From positions 904,159-968,158 of the forward strand of contig NZ_FWFR01000002.1 in assembly GCF_900172325.1 (NCBI RefSeq): 64,000 nt of DNA. The letters run 5' to 3'. Position numbers and translations under genes: made by a program. The DNA is from Oceanibacterium hippocampi (GTDB lineage: Bacteria > Pseudomonadota > Alphaproteobacteria > Sneathiellales > Sneathiellaceae). Shown piece by piece: positions 1 to 9,018 of the stretch. Each line of letters starts with the position of its first letter. Within the stretch, counting starts at the first letter, position 1. The notes under the pieces were generated by a model that was not told the origin of the DNA, did not search any database, and was given only the letters and a program-made list of their open reading frames with translations.

Positions 1-285
1 CGCCCGGACCAGTTCGGCCGAGCGGTGCGAACAGACGTTCACGAAGGTCCGGATCCGGTTGTCCTCGCCCCGGATCACTACCAGCGGCAGACCGCAGAAT
101 GACAAGGTGCGGTAGTCGCCGACCTGCTCGACCTCGCTTTCGTGACAGGCGAATTTCCAGGTTTTCTCCAGCAGCAGACGCTGCTCGTCCCTGAAGATAC
201 CCTCGTCCCGATAGACTTCCGAACTGATGAAGTGATCGGCGGGAAGGTCGGGCACCCCGGCCCATTCCTTGGCATTGCGCGGCAT
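1..285 (-). CDS. Rieske non-heme iron oxygenase, large (alpha) subunit, N-terminal part only
   Basis: The frame is open to the left edge, so only the first 95 residues are present. They read as the N-terminus of an aromatic-ring-hydroxylating dioxygenase alpha subunit: an early EVYRDEGIFRDEQRLLLEKTW segment, then WKFACHESEV, then RTFVNVCSHRSAELV. The CSHR is the first Cys-x-His pair of the Rieske [2Fe-2S] centre. The second Cys-x2-His pair and the iron-binding catalytic domain would lie outside the window. The ATG at 285 has an AGGAA ribosome-binding site 7-8 bases upstream. Such enzymes insert oxygen into aromatic rings or demethylate quaternary amines; the substrate cannot be told from this part. 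Confidence 0.88.
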   Translation of the reverse strand, partial: MPRNAKEWAGVPDLPADHFISSEVYRDEGIFRDEQRLLLEKTWKFACHESEVEQVGDYRTLSFCGLPLVVIRGEDNRIRTFVNVCSHRSAELVRA

Positions 286-794
286 TCGACGTTTCCTCAC
301 AGGGTTCTTTTCCGGGCGAGATACACAGACCTTCCGATCCGTGTTTCCTCGGCCAGCACGCCATATGATTGATAGTGCCACATTATAGCACTTTTTGATT
401 TCGTCAATAGGCGGGATTTTGAATTTTCTTCGAACTACGACAGAATCGCGACCCGACTACCGACGGAAGCGCGATCGGGACCTGGACGCGTGCTCGGCAC
501 GCGCAACCGCCGCTCTGTTCGGCGAAAACGAACGTGATGGAGTCCATCGAACCGCGGGGTGAGACGAACCGCGACACCCTGTACCCTTGCCGGATACCCC
601 TTCCCGTCCGCACACCGTCAGGTTGTCCGCGCACTGGAACCCTGAAGCGCCGGATGTCGTTCCCCTCGCAGGCTGCCTGCTGCTTTGCCGCGAATTGGCG
701 CGCTCGTGCATCGACCGTCGCCAGGGGTCGCGCCCGTTCACCGGAGCAGTCGAGCAACCGCCTTCGACAGCGACGATCTCTGAAAGGACGCGAC
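286..794. other. Divergent intergenic region between the Rieske oxygenase and catalase genes
   Basis: I find no convincing gene in these 509 bases. The part near 361-430 is clearly AT-richer than its surroundings. On the minus strand it holds a perfect TATAAT (387-382) preceded by TTGACG (407-402). The spacing is only 14 bases, shorter than a standard sigma-70 promoter, so this is a tentative promoter for the Rieske gene, giving a leader of about 90 bases. An open frame continues upstream of the catalase start through this region, but it has no family similarity and no ribosome-binding site that I can see. Confidence 0.5.
382..407 (-). promoter_or_regulatory. Candidate promoter for the Rieske oxygenase gene
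   Basis: On the minus strand the sequence reads TTGACG, 14 bases, then TATAAT, inside an AT-rich patch about 100 bases upstream of the gene. Both hexamers are near-consensus, but the spacer is short. The -10 element alone may be the real signal. Confidence 0.35.
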
Positions 795-2858
795 ATGACG
801 AAAACGCCGATGGACAAGGGCGGCGCTCCCCGACAACAGGCCATCGATCGCGCGCGAACGATGACCACCGCGCAAGGAGGCCCGGTAGCGGACGATCAGA
901 ACTCGCTGAAGGCGGGCGCGCGCGGGCCGACGCTGCTCGAAGATCATGTGATGCGGGACAAGATCTTTCATTTCGATCACGAGCGCATCCCCGAGCGCGT
1001 CGTTCACGCCCGCGGCTACGGCGTCCACGGTCATTTCGAACTCACCGAGGCCATTCCCGACCTCTCCTGCGCCGATATCTTTCAGCGGGTCGGAGAGAAA
1101 ACGCTGACCTTCACCCGCTTCTCGACGGTCGCGGGCAACAAGGGGTCGTTCGACCTCGCACGCGACGTGCGCGGGTTCGCCACCAAGTTCTACACCAAGG
1201 AGGGCAACTGGGACCTCGTCGGCAACAACATCCCGGTGTTCTTCATCCAGGACGCGATGAAGTTTCCCGATCTCGTGCATTCGGTGAAGCAGGCGCCCGA
1301 CCGGGGCTTCCCCCAGGCACAGAGCGCCCATGACAATTTCTGGGACTTCATCTCGCTCTCCCCCGAGGCTGTCCACATGACCTTGTGGCAGATGTCCGAC
1401 CGCGCCATTCCGCGATCCTTCCGCTTCATGGAGGGGTTCGGCGTGCACACGTTCCGTCTGATCAATGCCGAGGGCAGGTCACATTACGTGAAGTTCCACT
1501 GGAAGCCGCGGCAGGGTCTGCAATCGGTTGTCTGGAACGAGGCGCTCAAGATCAACGGGGCCGATCCGGACTTTCACCGCCGCGACATGTGGGACGCCAT
1601 CGACGCCGGTGACTTCCCGCAATGGGATCTCGGTATCCAGGTTTTCGACGACGCCTTCGCCGATGACTTCGAGTTCGATATTCTCGACCCGACCAAGATC
1701 ATACCGGAGGAGCGTGTACCGGTCCGACGGATCGGCACGCTCACGCTCGATGCGCACGTCGACAATTTCTTCGCCGAGACCGAGCAGGTTGCCTTCTGCA
1801 CGCAGAACATCGTCCGGGGCATCGACCAGACCAACGACCCGCTCCTGCAGGGGCGCAACTTTTCCTATCTCGACACGCAGCTGAAGCGCCTCGGCGGACC
1901 CAACTTCACCCAGATCCCCATCAATGCCCCGAAATGCCCGGTGCACCATTTCCAGCAGGACGGGCATATGGCGATACGAAACCTGAAAGGTCGCGCCAAC
2001 TACGAACCCAACAGCTGGGGAGAAGACGGCGGGCCCCGCGAGAACCCCGAGATCGGCTTCGCCAGCCATCCCGAGGAAGTCACCGGCACCAAGCAGCGCG
2101 TCCGGTCGGAGACCTTCGCCGACCATTACAGCCAGGCGCGGCAGTTCTGGATCAGCCAGACCGCTACCGAACGGCGCCATATCGCCGCGGGCTACACGTT
2201 CGAACTGTCCAAATGCCAGCACGAGCGAATCCGTCTGCGGATGCTTGGTCACCTGATGAACGTGCACGACGATCTGGCGAATGCCGTGGCCAAGGGACTG
2301 GGCATCACCGAGATGCCGGAGCCGGCAAAGCCCGCGCGCACGCCGATCACCGACCTGCCGCCTTCGGATGCCCTCAGCATCCTGAAGAACGGCCCGGACA
2401 GTTTCGCGGGCCGGAAGCTGGGTCTCTACATCTGCGACGGGGCCGATGCCGAGCTGATCGGCGCGCTGGAGGAAGCCTTCCGGGCCGAGGGCGCCATGGT
2501 AACGATCGTCGCGCCCCACATTCATGGCGCGACCCTGTCGGATGGCACGCGGAAACCCGCGGACGAGAAGATCGATGGCGCGCCGTCTGTCGTGTTCGAT
2601 GCCGTCGCCCTCGTGCTGTCCGAGGATGGCGGCAGGACGCTGGCGAACAACAAGCCCTCGCAGGACTTCGTCAGCGATGCGTTTGCGCATGCGAAATTCA
2701 TCGCCTGGACGGCCGCCGCCATGCCCCTGCTGAAGGCCACCGGCGTTGCCGGGAACATGGATGCCGGTGTTGTCGCGATCGACAGCGGGACGGTCGACGC
2801 GTTCGTGAAATGTTGCCGCGATCTCCGTTTCTGGGCACGCGAGGACAAGATGGAATGA
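795..2858 (+). CDS. katE: Large-subunit (clade 2) catalase, HPII/KatE type
   Basis: The product is a heme catalase of 687 residues converting hydrogen peroxide to water and oxygen. The distal His lies at about residue 71 ([11 protein letters not shown]). The distal Asn is in the GNNIPVFF segment at 144-145. The proximal heme-ligand Tyr is at about 358 in RNFSYLDTQ. Roughly residues 520-687 form the extra class-I glutamine-amidotransferase/DJ-1-like domain (starting near KLGLYICDG) that separates large-subunit catalases from the short ones. I chose the ATG at 795 because GAAAGGA precedes it and family similarity begins there. The frame stays open upstream but looks non-coding. It stands alone between unrelated genes, so it is probably monocistronic and stress-induced. 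Confidence 0.96.
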   Translation: MTKTPMDKGGAPRQQAIDRARTMTTAQGGPVADDQNSLKAGARGPTLLEDHVMRDKIFHFDHERIPERVVHARGYGVHGHFELTEAIPDLSCADIFQRVGEKTLTFTRFSTVAGNKGSFDLARDVRGFATKFYTKEGNWDLVGNNIPVFFIQDAMKFPDLVHSVKQAPDRGFPQAQSAHDNFWDFISLSPEAVHMTLWQMSDRAIPRSFRFMEGFGVHTFRLINAEGRSHYVKFHWKPRQGLQSVVWNEALKINGADPDFHRRDMWDAIDAGDFPQWDLGIQVFDDAFADDFEFDILDPTKIIPEERVPVRRIGTLTLDAHVDNFFAETEQVAFCTQNIVRGIDQTNDPLLQGRNFSYLDTQLKRLGGPNFTQIPINAPKCPVHHFQQDGHMAIRNLKGRANYEPNSWGEDGGPRENPEIGFASHPEEVTGTKQRVRSETFADHYSQARQFWISQTATERRHIAAGYTFELSKCQHERIRLRMLGHLMNVHDDLANAVAKGLGITEMPEPAKPARTPITDLPPSDALSILKNGPDSFAGRKLGLYICDGADAELIGALEEAFRAEGAMVTIVAPHIHGATLSDGTRKPADEKIDGAPSVVFDAVALVLSEDGGRTLANNKPSQDFVSDAFAHAKFIAWTAAAMPLLKATGVAGNMDAGVVAIDSGTVDAFVKCCRDLRFWAREDKME

Positions 2859-3086
2859 CGGAGACGTCGACGGCGGAACCGGCGCAGCTTTCGGTCATGA
2901 AGCGGCTTGGGCGCGACAGCCGGTCCCGCAGGCGCGGAAGTAGTAACGGAACCTGTTGCAACCGGTAGCGGCCGGATGCGGCAGTAGGGCGCCGTCCTCG
3001 TCCCGTCTGACTGTTCTTGGCCGGGAAACGGGCATCACGTCCTTGGCCGGGCGACTTCACTTCGTGATCCGAAGCGCAATTGACGG

Positions 3087-3968
3087 CTAGCGATTGAGGG
3101 CGTTTTTCATCCAGTTCTTGAGTGCTTCTATCTCGACGGCGCTGTCACTCGATGGCGGATGCACCAGGTGGTAGGCATACCCGGGCAACTCCGGTCCGAA
3201 GGGCTGGACCAGGTAGCCGGCGGATAACTCCTCGCTCACAAGGATGGGACTGAGCAGGGCGACGCCTTGGCTGGCGACGGTCGCCTGGATCAAGTGGCTA
3301 TCATCCAGAAAGACCGGGCCGATGGTGGTATCGGGTCCCTCCAGGCCGGCCTCCTCACACCAGCGTGCCCAGCTCGGGGTCAGCGAATCCACCTTGCGCC
3401 ATTCGCTGTGGAGCAGGGTCTGGCGTTTCAGATCCTCAGGCGATCGGACGCCGAGTTGCGGGCTGCACATCGGCGCGAAGTGTTCCTCGAAGAGCGGTTC
3501 GGAGCTGAGGTCGGGGAATGGACCGGGCCCGTAGCGCACGGCGACATCGGCCCCGCCCGCGCCGAAATTCACGATTTCGTCTGAGGCATGGAGACGGAGA
3601 TCGATGTCCGGGTGGACCTCGGCGAAACGCGCCAGCCGGGGCACGAGCCACTTCGCCGTGAAGGCCGTGGTCGCCGAGAGCGTGAGGCCGCGCCGGCGCT
3701 TGTTCTCCGTTATTCGCCCGACCGCCTCACGCATGGCGGCGAAGGCTCCGTTGATCGGCGGGAAGAGCGTGACGCCGGCAGGGCTCAGAGAGACCTGGCG
3801 TGGGCGCCGATCGAAGAGACGCACCCCCAGCACCTCCTCCAGGAGGCGTATCTGATGGCTGATCGCCGTCGGTGTAACGGCCAGTTCTTCCGCGGCCCGC
3901 TTGAAGCTCAGGTGACGGGCGGCGGCCTCGAACGCGCGCAGGGCCGGAAGCGGCGGCAGGCCTGACAT
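3087..3968 (-). CDS. LysR-family transcriptional regulator, GcvA-like
   Basis: The protein has 293 residues. The N-terminal winged helix-turn-helix (about residues 6-65) reads PALRAFEAAARHLSFKRAAEEL followed by AVTPTAISHQIRLLEE, the pattern of the GcvA/AmpR-like LysR subgroup. A two-lobed periplasmic-binding-protein-like effector domain follows from about residue 90 to the end. It is divergent from the azoreductase gene with 157 bases between them, the usual arrangement of a LysR gene and its target. It therefore probably controls the azoreductase-deaminase operon. I see no unambiguous T-N11-A operator in the gap. The effector is unknown. Confidence 0.93.
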   Translation of the reverse strand: MSGLPPLPALRAFEAAARHLSFKRAAEELAVTPTAISHQIRLLEEVLGVRLFDRRPRQVSLSPAGVTLFPPINGAFAAMREAVGRITENKRRRGLTLSATTAFTAKWLVPRLARFAEVHPDIDLRLHASDEIVNFGAGGADVAVRYGPGPFPDLSSEPLFEEHFAPMCSPQLGVRSPEDLKRQTLLHSEWRKVDSLTPSWARWCEEAGLEGPDTTIGPVFLDDSHLIQATVASQGVALLSPILVSEELSAGYLVQPFGPELPGYAYHLVHPPSSDSAVEIEALKNWMKNALNR

Positions 3969-4125
3969 AGCTGAACCCAGATCATCTAATGGGTGAGGAA
4001 TTCGATTTTGAACAAGACCCTCTGGCCCTCTATCTCTCGGTTACCGCGGAAGGCCACAAGCGTCCATTCCGACGATAGATAAGTTCAAATCACTCCCGTT
4101 CAACTCGTCCCTAGGAGTTTGCGCC

Positions 4126-4815
4126 ATGACGACCCTCCTCCACATCGATGCCAGTGCCCGCCCCGGGAGTTCCGCGGAGACCCGTTTCGGGTCGCACAGC
4201 CGCCGGCTCACAGCCCGCTTCCTGAAGCGCTGGAAGGAACTCCAGCCGCAGGACCGAGTGGTCTACCGCGACGTCGGCCAGGCACCGCCGCGGCCGGTCA
4301 CCGGCCGCTGGATCCACGCCGCCTTCACCAGGACGGAGGAACGTGAGCCCTGGATGAAGGAAGCACTTGCCGAAAGCGATCTCTTGGTCGACGAACTGCT
4401 CGGGGCGGACGTCATCGTGACCGGCGTGCCCATGTACAACTTCGGCATGCCCGCCCAGTTCAAGGCCTACATCGACAATATCGTCCGCGTCGGGCGAACT
4501 TTCGGCTTTGATCGTGCGCGAGAGGGAGAGCCCTACTGGCCCCTGGTCACCGACGGCAAGACGCTGGTCATTCTCTCCTCGCGGGGCGACTACGGCTATG
4601 AGCCGGGCGAGCGCCTTGAGAATATGAACCACGTGGAGGGCGGGATCGCGGTGCCCTTCGGCTATATCGGGATTACCGACGTCCACAGCGTTGCGATCGA
4701 GTACGACGAGTTTGCGGATGCACGCCTGCAGGCCTCGATCGAAAGCGCCGAAAAGAAAATAGACGCGCTGGTGCGGAGGCTTGCCGAGCGGCCCGCGCAG
4801 CGCAAGGTCGCATGA
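4126..4815 (+). CDS. azoR: FMN-dependent NADH-azoreductase / quinone reductase (AzoR family)
   Basis: The product is a flavodoxin-fold oxidoreductase of 229 residues using NAD(P)H and FMN to reduce quinones and azo compounds by two-electron steps. The start reads MTTLLHIDASARPGSS, where the N-terminal strand and phosphate-binding loop hold FMN. Residues 102-116 (VPMYNFGMPAQFKAYID) are the family's flavin-contact signature. A GGAG element lies 8 bases before the ATG. It is the first gene of a short plus-strand operon with a thioredoxin-fold stub and a nucleoside deaminase, and is divergent from a LysR regulator. The length is slightly above the usual 200-210 residues. Confidence 0.92.
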   Translation: MTTLLHIDASARPGSSAETRFGSHSRRLTARFLKRWKELQPQDRVVYRDVGQAPPRPVTGRWIHAAFTRTEEREPWMKEALAESDLLVDELLGADVIVTGVPMYNFGMPAQFKAYIDNIVRVGRTFGFDRAREGEPYWPLVTDGKTLVILSSRGDYGYEPGERLENMNHVEGGIAVPFGYIGITDVHSVAIEYDEFADARLQASIESAEKKIDALVRRLAERPAQRKVA

Positions 4816-4848
4816 ACGATCGCCGCCAGAACTCGACGCCAAGGGAAG

Positions 4849-5052
4849 ATGCGAGGCACCTACGTGAAAGCACACCAGGAAGCCTTGCGACAAGCGATCG
4901 AAGAGCTCCGGATCAAGGTGGTGCCAACAATCGTTGTTGGGTCGACCCGGATCGAAGGCTTTCCTGAGCCCTGGCAAATCCGAGAAATCGTCAACGTCGT
5001 TCAGAAGCGCGTGCCTTTTTCCGGGCATGTCTTGAGAAAGGTAACAGACTGA
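4849..5052 (+). CDS. Small thioredoxin-fold-like protein (C-terminal half only), function unknown
   Basis: The protein has 67 residues. The segment KVVPTIVVGSTRIEGF looks like the cis-proline strand and following glycine turn of thioredoxin/glutaredoxin-like proteins. The N-terminal half that would carry the CxxC motif is absent, so on its own it cannot be a dithiol oxidoreductase. It starts 33 bases after the azoreductase stop, in the same frame. Its stop codon overlaps the next gene's ATG (TGATG), a layout typical of translational coupling, and this is the main reason to believe it is translated. An AAGGGA element sits very close to the ATG; the GTG at 4864 is an alternative start. It could also be the remnant of a longer redox protein. 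Confidence 0.55.
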   Translation: MRGTYVKAHQEALRQAIEELRIKVVPTIVVGSTRIEGFPEPWQIREIVNVVQKRVPFSGHVLRKVTD

Positions 5053-5561
5053 TGAGCACAGCAATCAACGAGGCCCTGCTCGATCAACTTGTCGGGGAGG
5101 CCATAGCGCTTTCGTCCCGCCGGGTGCGCGAGGGCGGAATTCCTTTTGCCGCCCTGGTAGCCAATCATCGGGGAGATATACTGGGCCGCGGTGTGAACCG
5201 GGTGGATGAGGATCGGGACCCGACGGCCCACGCGGAGGTGGTCGCCATTCGCGATGCCTGCCGTCACCGCCGGAGCGCCCGGCTCAATGGTACTCTCCTG
5301 ATCGCCTCCGGCGAACCCTGCGCACTCTGCTACATGGCCGCGCTCTACGCCGGGATCGGGGAGGTTGTTTTCGCGGCCGACCGTGAACAGGCCGCGCAGG
5401 GTGGATTCGACTACCGATCGAGCTATCGACTGCTGGCTGCGGACCCGTCCGCCTGGCCGATCCGGCGCCACCATCACCACCATCTGGGTTCAGGAGAGCC
5501 TTTCGCGGCCTGGCGGGAAAGGCAGCCCGACACCGTCTCCGCCCCGTCGGTCTCCCCGTGA
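5052..5561 (+). CDS. Nucleoside/cytosine deaminase-family protein (CMP/dCMP deaminase fold)
   Basis: The protein is a zinc-dependent deaminase of 169 residues. The zinc and catalytic signature is complete: His60-Ala-Glu62 (TAHAEV) supplies one zinc ligand and the proton-shuttling Glu, and Pro-Cys90-Ala-Leu-Cys93 supplies the other two ligands. This pattern is shared by guanine deaminase, cytosine deaminase and tRNA adenosine deaminase relatives, so the base acted on is not certain. Residues 140-144 are five consecutive histidines, an unusual natural feature just after the catalytic domain. The start overlaps the stop of the preceding small gene, suggesting coupled translation within the azoreductase operon. 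Confidence 0.9.
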   Translation: MSTAINEALLDQLVGEAIALSSRRVREGGIPFAALVANHRGDILGRGVNRVDEDRDPTAHAEVVAIRDACRHRRSARLNGTLLIASGEPCALCYMAALYAGIGEVVFAADREQAAQGGFDYRSSYRLLAADPSAWPIRRHHHHHLGSGEPFAAWRERQPDTVSAPSVSP

Positions 5562-5579
5562 GGCAAGCCACCCGGGTCC

Positions 5580-5985
5580 GGCCGAGAGGACCCGGCCGGC
5601 AGCGACGCGATACTGGTCCGTCTTATCGCGGGCGATGCCCTCACGGCGGCCTTCTGGCGAGGCGCCCTCATGGCCGGCTTCTAGTCCCTCTATGCTCTGC
5701 AAGCCCGCTCGCCGGCCCTTCAGCACATCGTGCGACCGTCGGCGGCAATCCTGCTGGCGGCAATGCTCTTCGCCGTGAGGTCGCCCCCCTTTTGTCGGCG
5801 CCGTTAAGACATTAGGTCGTGGCGAACGTGCTGCTGATCAATCGACGGGAGGCTCCCAGGTCGCCTGGTCATCGTGGCCGAGGATATCGAGAGTGGCGAT
5901 GCGCTGGGGAACGGTCTCGCAACTCCGACGTCGCGGTCTCGGTCATCAAACCCCGGAGTGCACAGAGGCTCTTTGAAGACTGCCA
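5580..5985 (+). pseudogene. Decayed EamA/DMT-superfamily permease relic
   Basis: Pieces of a drug/metabolite-transporter permease can be read in order, but in different frames and with stops. From 5601 one frame reads SDAILVRLIAGDALTAAFWR and continues GALMAGF, then meets a stop at 5655. The same frame resumes with PALQHIVRPSAAILLAAMLF and stops at 5805. Near 5819 another frame gives VANVLLI. Further on appear VIVAEDIESGDALGNGLA and then RNSDVAVSVI. These match the order of conserved segments in EamA proteins (first helix with FWR, the middle helix, the acidic loop before the second repeat). Most of the second repeat is missing. The relic fills the whole gap between the deaminase and amidase genes. 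Confidence 0.6.
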
Positions 5986-6002
5986 GGCGGGCATGGCAGC
6001 GC

Positions 6003-7421
6003 CTAGTCGGACGGACGGTTTGGCAGCGGCTCCGGGTAAGCTGTCTGATAGGCCGCCGCCAATCGCAGGACCACGTCGTCCCGATAGGCCCGGCCGACAA
6101 GCTGAAGGCCGACCGGCAGGCCTGCCCGATCGAAGCCGCAGGGAACCGAGATTGCCGGCTGCGAGGTCATGTTGAACGGGTAGGTGAAGGGCGACCACTC
6201 GCTCCACTCCGCCATTCCCGAACTCGGCGGCACGTCGCATCCGGCTTCGAACGCGGTAATCGGCATTGTCGGCAGCATTAACACGTCATAGTTTCGATGG
6301 AACTCGGCCATCGCCCGCCGGACCTCCCCGAGGACAAGACGCGCCTCTATGTAATCGTCCGCGGTCAACTGCCTACCCGCCTCGGCGACCCGCGCCAGGC
6401 CGGGATCCAGCATCGCGTGCTGCTCGGGCGTCAGCGCCATCTTGCGGATCATGTTGGCCGCGGCCGACCACCAGAGTGTCAGATACGCCTGGTGAGGATC
6501 AGGGAACAGGCCATCGACACTCTCGACGATGGCCCCCAGTCCGGCAATCCGCTCGGCGGCACGATCGACCGTGGCGGCGACGTCGGGGTCCACATGGCCG
6601 TAGCCGAGGGTCCGACTATAGCCGACGCGCAGCCCCTGGACTCCTTCGGCAAGGCACGGTCGCCAATCCGGAACCTCCGAAGGACAATAGCCGAGCATCG
6701 CTTCGGTCGAGCCGCCGGCCGCGGCGTTGAAGTACAGCAGCGTGTCCTCGACATGCCGGCCGAGCGGGCCGCGATGGCCGAGTTCGAAATGCGGGTTCGC
6801 GGCGGCGGGAGGAATCCAGCCGAATGTCGGCTTGAAACCGACGACGCCGCAGAACGAGGCCGGAATGCGGATCGATCCCCCGCCATCCGACCCGTCGTGC
6901 AACACGCCCATGTTCAGTGCCGCCGCCACCGCCGCACCACCGGAGGAACCACCGGCCGCACGGTCCTTGCGCCAGGGGTTCCGCGTGATACCGGTTGCCG
7001 GGCCGTGAGTGACACCCTTCCAGCCGAGCTCCGGCGAGGTGGTCGTTCCAAGGATCGCGGCACCTGCGCCGCGCAGGCGCCTAACAACGAGCGGCTCCTT
7101 GCGGGCGGGACTTGTCGAGCCAAGTGCCGAGCCGTTGCGCTGCGGGATGCCGATGACCGGCGTCAGTTCCTTGATCGTTATCGGCAGACCGTCGATGTCA
7201 CCAAGTGGTTCCCCCTTGAGGTAGCGCCGCTCCGCTTCCCTTGCCGCCGCGAGCGCTATCTCCGGCGTCACATGGGCGAATGCGTTCACATCGGGATTGA
7301 ATCGCTCGATGCGCGACAGCGCGGCGGTCACCGCCTCTACCGGCGAGGCCTCACCCGATCTGAACAGGCCCGATAGTTCGACGGCGCTCAGTTCACCGAG
7401 TTCGCCCGATGGGTTTGTCAT
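6003..7421 (-). CDS. Amidase-signature hydrolase
   Basis: The protein has 472 residues, typical for the amidase-signature family, which cleaves C-N bonds of amides to acid plus ammonia or amine. The Ser-cisSer-Lys triad is complete: Lys84 in PITIKEL, the cis-Ser at about 159 in GGSSGG, and the nucleophile at about Ser183 in DGGGSIRIPAS. It is the last gene of the minus-strand Module A operon, 42 bases after an aldehyde dehydrogenase, and so probably acts on an amide brought in by the operon's ABC importer. The substrate cannot be predicted; gatA-type function is unlikely because no gatB/gatC genes are nearby. Confidence 0.93.
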   Translation of the reverse strand: MTNPSGELGELSAVELSGLFRSGEASPVEAVTAALSRIERFNPDVNAFAHVTPEIALAAAREAERRYLKGEPLGDIDGLPITIKELTPVIGIPQRNGSALGSTSPARKEPLVVRRLRGAGAAILGTTTSPELGWKGVTHGPATGITRNPWRKDRAAGGSSGGAAVAAALNMGVLHDGSDGGGSIRIPASFCGVVGFKPTFGWIPPAAANPHFELGHRGPLGRHVEDTLLYFNAAAGGSTEAMLGYCPSEVPDWRPCLAEGVQGLRVGYSRTLGYGHVDPDVAATVDRAAERIAGLGAIVESVDGLFPDPHQAYLTLWWSAAANMIRKMALTPEQHAMLDPGLARVAEAGRQLTADDYIEARLVLGEVRRAMAEFHRNYDVLMLPTMPITAFEAGCDVPPSSGMAEWSEWSPFTYPFNMTSQPAISVPCGFDRAGLPVGLQLVGRAYRDDVVLRLAAAYQTAYPEPLPNRPSD

Positions 7422-7463
7422 GGTTCGGTTCTTCCGTCTCTCAGATACGCCCGGACTATCGCG

Positions 7464-8993
7464 TCACGCGCTTGTCGCGCCGACGCCGGCCTTCGAACGG
7501 CTTATCCAGATCGTCTTTTTCTGCAGATACTGTTCAAGCGCTTCCGTGCCGTTATCCCGAGCCAGCGATCCGGAACGCTTGTATCCGCCAAAGGGCGTCT
7601 TGATATCGCCTTCCGTGAAACGGTTGATCGACACCGTGCCGCAAGGCAGCCGCCGCGCGAAATGCAGGGCCCGATCGATGTCACGGGTGAAGACCGTCGC
7701 ATGGAGCCCGTAAACGGAATCCGCCGCCATCGCCAGCGCTTCCTCTGGCTCCGAAAAGGACATCACGCCCAGCACCGGCCCGAAAATTTCCTCGCGCGCC
7801 ACCGTCATCGCCGGCGTGACCCGGTCGAACACCGTCGGCCGCACGAAATAGCCCGCCATGCCGGGAAGGGGCGCCTCGCCGCCTGTAACGAGACGGGCGC
7901 CCTCGCTGACACCCTTCGCGATATATCCCAGTACCCGCTGGCGATGCTCGGCCGACACCATCGCTCCCATGTCGGTTGACGGATCCAGCGGATTTCCCGC
8001 CCTGATCCGCCCTACACGCTCGATCACCGCACCAAGGAACTCGTCCTTGCGGCTCTGATGGACGAACTGGCGCATGTTCGCGGAACAGTTCTGTCCGCCG
8101 TTCCACATCGCCGCAGATACCGCATTCTCGATCAACTCTTCACTGATGTCCGCGTCCTCGAGCACGATGAACGGGCTCTTGCCGCCCATCTCGAGGGCAA
8201 CCGGCTTCAGATTGCTTTCGCTCGCATATTTCAGGAAAAGCGCGCCGGTCTCGGTCGATCCGGTGAACGAGATCGCGTCGATATCCATGTGCCGGCCGAT
8301 CGCCTGGCCGGCGGTTTCGCCGAACCCGGGCACTACGTTGAGCACACCATCCGGAAGCCCGGCCTCCGAAGACAGTTCGGCCAGGCGGAGCGCGGTCAGC
8401 GGCGTCTGCTCAGCCGGCTTCAGGACGATGCTGCAACCGGCGGCCAACGCCGGGGCCACCTTCCAGGCGGCCATCAGGAGCGGGAAATTCCACGGCAGGA
8501 CCAGTCCGACAACGCCGATCGGCTCCTGCATGATCAGCGCCAGCGCGCTTTCGTCTGTCGGCGCGATCTTGCCGAAGGTCTTGTCGATCAGTTCGCCATA
8601 CCACTGGAAGAACCTGGGCACCTCTTCGCCGATCTCGGCGCGGCAGTCGGTGATGGTCTTTCCCGAGTCCAGCGATTCCAGCATCGCCAGGTCTTCCGCA
8701 TGTTCCCGGATGAGATTGGCAAGGCGAAGCAGCACGTCCTTGCGATCCTCCGGGGCCGCTCCCGACCACTTGCGCTCGTTGAAGGCGCGACGCGCCGCCG
8801 CCACGGCCAGGTCGACATCGGCGGCATCGCACGCAGCCACGCTGCCAAGCACTTCAGCCGTGGCCGGGTTGAGCGTCTCGAACCGCCTGCCCGACCGGGC
8901 CGCCTGCAGGCGTCCGTCGATGAAGGCGTTGGCCGGGGATCGAACGGTCTTCGAGATTCCTTCGATGTCCGCGGACGCGACGATTTCATGCAT
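7464..8993 (-). CDS. NAD(P)-dependent aldehyde dehydrogenase
   Basis: The protein has 509 residues of the aldehyde dehydrogenase superfamily, oxidising an aldehyde to a carboxylic acid. Visible motifs are PWNFPLLMA, the FTGSTETG nucleotide turn near 243-250, the general base Glu268 in LEMGGKSP and the catalytic Cys303 in GGQNCSANMR. The GQNCSANMR context resembles aminoaldehyde/betaine-type members such as KauB rather than SSADH. I set the start at the ATG at 8993, which has AAGGAT 8 bases upstream; the frame stays open to 9104 but there overlaps the next gene's C-terminus. It lies in the Module A operon, 25 bases after the enolase-superfamily gene. Confidence 0.93.
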   Translation of the reverse strand: MHEIVASADIEGISKTVRSPANAFIDGRLQAARSGRRFETLNPATAEVLGSVAACDAADVDLAVAAARRAFNERKWSGAAPEDRKDVLLRLANLIREHAEDLAMLESLDSGKTITDCRAEIGEEVPRFFQWYGELIDKTFGKIAPTDESALALIMQEPIGVVGLVLPWNFPLLMAAWKVAPALAAGCSIVLKPAEQTPLTALRLAELSSEAGLPDGVLNVVPGFGETAGQAIGRHMDIDAISFTGSTETGALFLKYASESNLKPVALEMGGKSPFIVLEDADISEELIENAVSAAMWNGGQNCSANMRQFVHQSRKDEFLGAVIERVGRIRAGNPLDPSTDMGAMVSAEHRQRVLGYIAKGVSEGARLVTGGEAPLPGMAGYFVRPTVFDRVTPAMTVAREEIFGPVLGVMSFSEPEEALAMAADSVYGLHATVFTRDIDRALHFARRLPCGTVSINRFTEGDIKTPFGGYKRSGSLARDNGTEALEQYLQKKTIWISRSKAGVGATSA

Positions 8994-9018
8994 GATTCTA
9001 TCCTTCCCGCGGCGCCCT

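Noticed and set aside
534..794. An 87-residue N-terminal extension of the catalase
   Set aside because: The upstream frame is open but has no ribosome-binding site or family similarity, while ATG 795 has GAAAGGA and begins the homologous part.
2855..2968. A 37-residue frame overlapping the catalase stop codon
   Set aside because: The ATGA-type overlap is suggestive, but the peptide is short, Arg/Ser-rich and unlike any family known to me.
5469..5483. The five-histidine run as a cloning-tag artefact
   Set aside because: It is inside a longer natural frame with mixed CAC/CAT codons and flanking sequence continuing to a normal stop; no vector sequence is present.
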